Shown: piece after piece, positions 5,885 through 5,956 of the stretch
Layout of the letters: the number at the start of each line of letters is the position of its first letter
Numbering within the stretch: the first letter of the stretch is position 1
Source of the DNA: Ktedonobacter racemifer
GTDB lineage: Bacteria; Chloroflexota; DTOL01; JACQYG01
DNA: 5,956 bases
Reading direction: 5' to 3'
Assembly (NCBI GenBank): GCA_020723545.1
Contig: DYIS01000168.1
Location: forward strand, 1-5,956
Program-made: the position numbers and the translations under genes
The notes under the pieces: model-generated
Seen by the model: only the letters and a program-made list of their open reading frames with translations
Databases searched by the model: none
What the model was told of the DNA's origin: nothing

Positions 5885-5956
5885 GGTCAATGCGGAGATG
5901 GCAGGGCTTTTGCAAAGTCAGGCAGGAGAGCGTAAGATAAGCCGGAGTGCTTCATC

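Noticed and set aside
5918..5956. Possible C-terminus of an upstream minus-strand gene, reading DEALRLILRSPA then a stop
   Set aside because: Only twelve codons are visible at the window edge, no family can be recognised, and another minus-strand frame is open too, so it is not called.
5895..5956. Possible start of a divergent plus-strand gene at an ATG near 5898
   Set aside because: About 20 codons without a recognisable motif, a GGAG directly touching the ATG, and no promoter seen for that direction.

Overview
The window is a compact run of bacterial housekeeping genes, all transcribed leftward (minus strand). In order of transcription: a DUF177/YceD-family protein, rpmF (ribosomal protein L32), fabK (enoyl-ACP reductase), fabD (malonyl-CoA:ACP transacylase), fabG (3-oxoacyl-ACP reductase), accC (biotin carboxylase), a YqhY-like Asp23/Gls24 protein, and nusB (cut by the left edge). 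I see no RNA genes, CRISPR array, transposase or phage gene. The long plus-strand reading frames are shadows of these genes.

Layout: positions 5820-5956 are the leader of the first gene. They hold a consensus sigma70/sigmaA promoter (TTGACG, 17 bp, TATAAT). DUF177 and rpmF are 4 bp apart. A 160-bp gap (4900-5059), the widest between genes here, follows. It contains an imperfect palindrome whose arms are each built from three 9-bp units, plus a good ribosome binding site for the TTG start of fabK. From fabK to nusB the gaps are 53 bp or less. fabD and fabG are 13 bp apart, and fabG and accC overlap by 4 bp (GTGA), so this block is very probably one operon, with or without read-through from the rpmF promoter.

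Function: L32 and NusB serve ribosome assembly and rRNA transcription, and DUF177 proteins are linked to 23S rRNA. AccC supplies the biotin carboxylase step toward malonyl-CoA, FabD moves malonyl to ACP, and FabG and FabK carry out the two reductions of the elongation cycle. YqhY-type proteins have been tied to acetyl-CoA carboxylase control in Bacillus. The cluster thus joins translation capacity to membrane lipid synthesis. Missing compared with commonly described arrangements are plsX, fabH, acpP and fabF around the fab genes, and accB before accC.

Organism: fairly GC-rich DNA, FabK as enoyl reductase, a four-cysteine L32 and the accC-asp23-nusB order fit a Gram-positive-type lineage, either Bacillota or Chloroflexota (Dehalococcoidia-like). 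The order resembles the Bacillus accB-accC-yqhY-nusB block, while the loss of accB and the L32 sequence make me lean to Chloroflexota. This is a guess; the sequence alone does not settle it.

I did not find a convincing undescribed system. The best candidates for a second look are the palindromic 9-bp-unit element, the Asn-to-Asp change in the FabG catalytic tetrad, and the condensed gene order.
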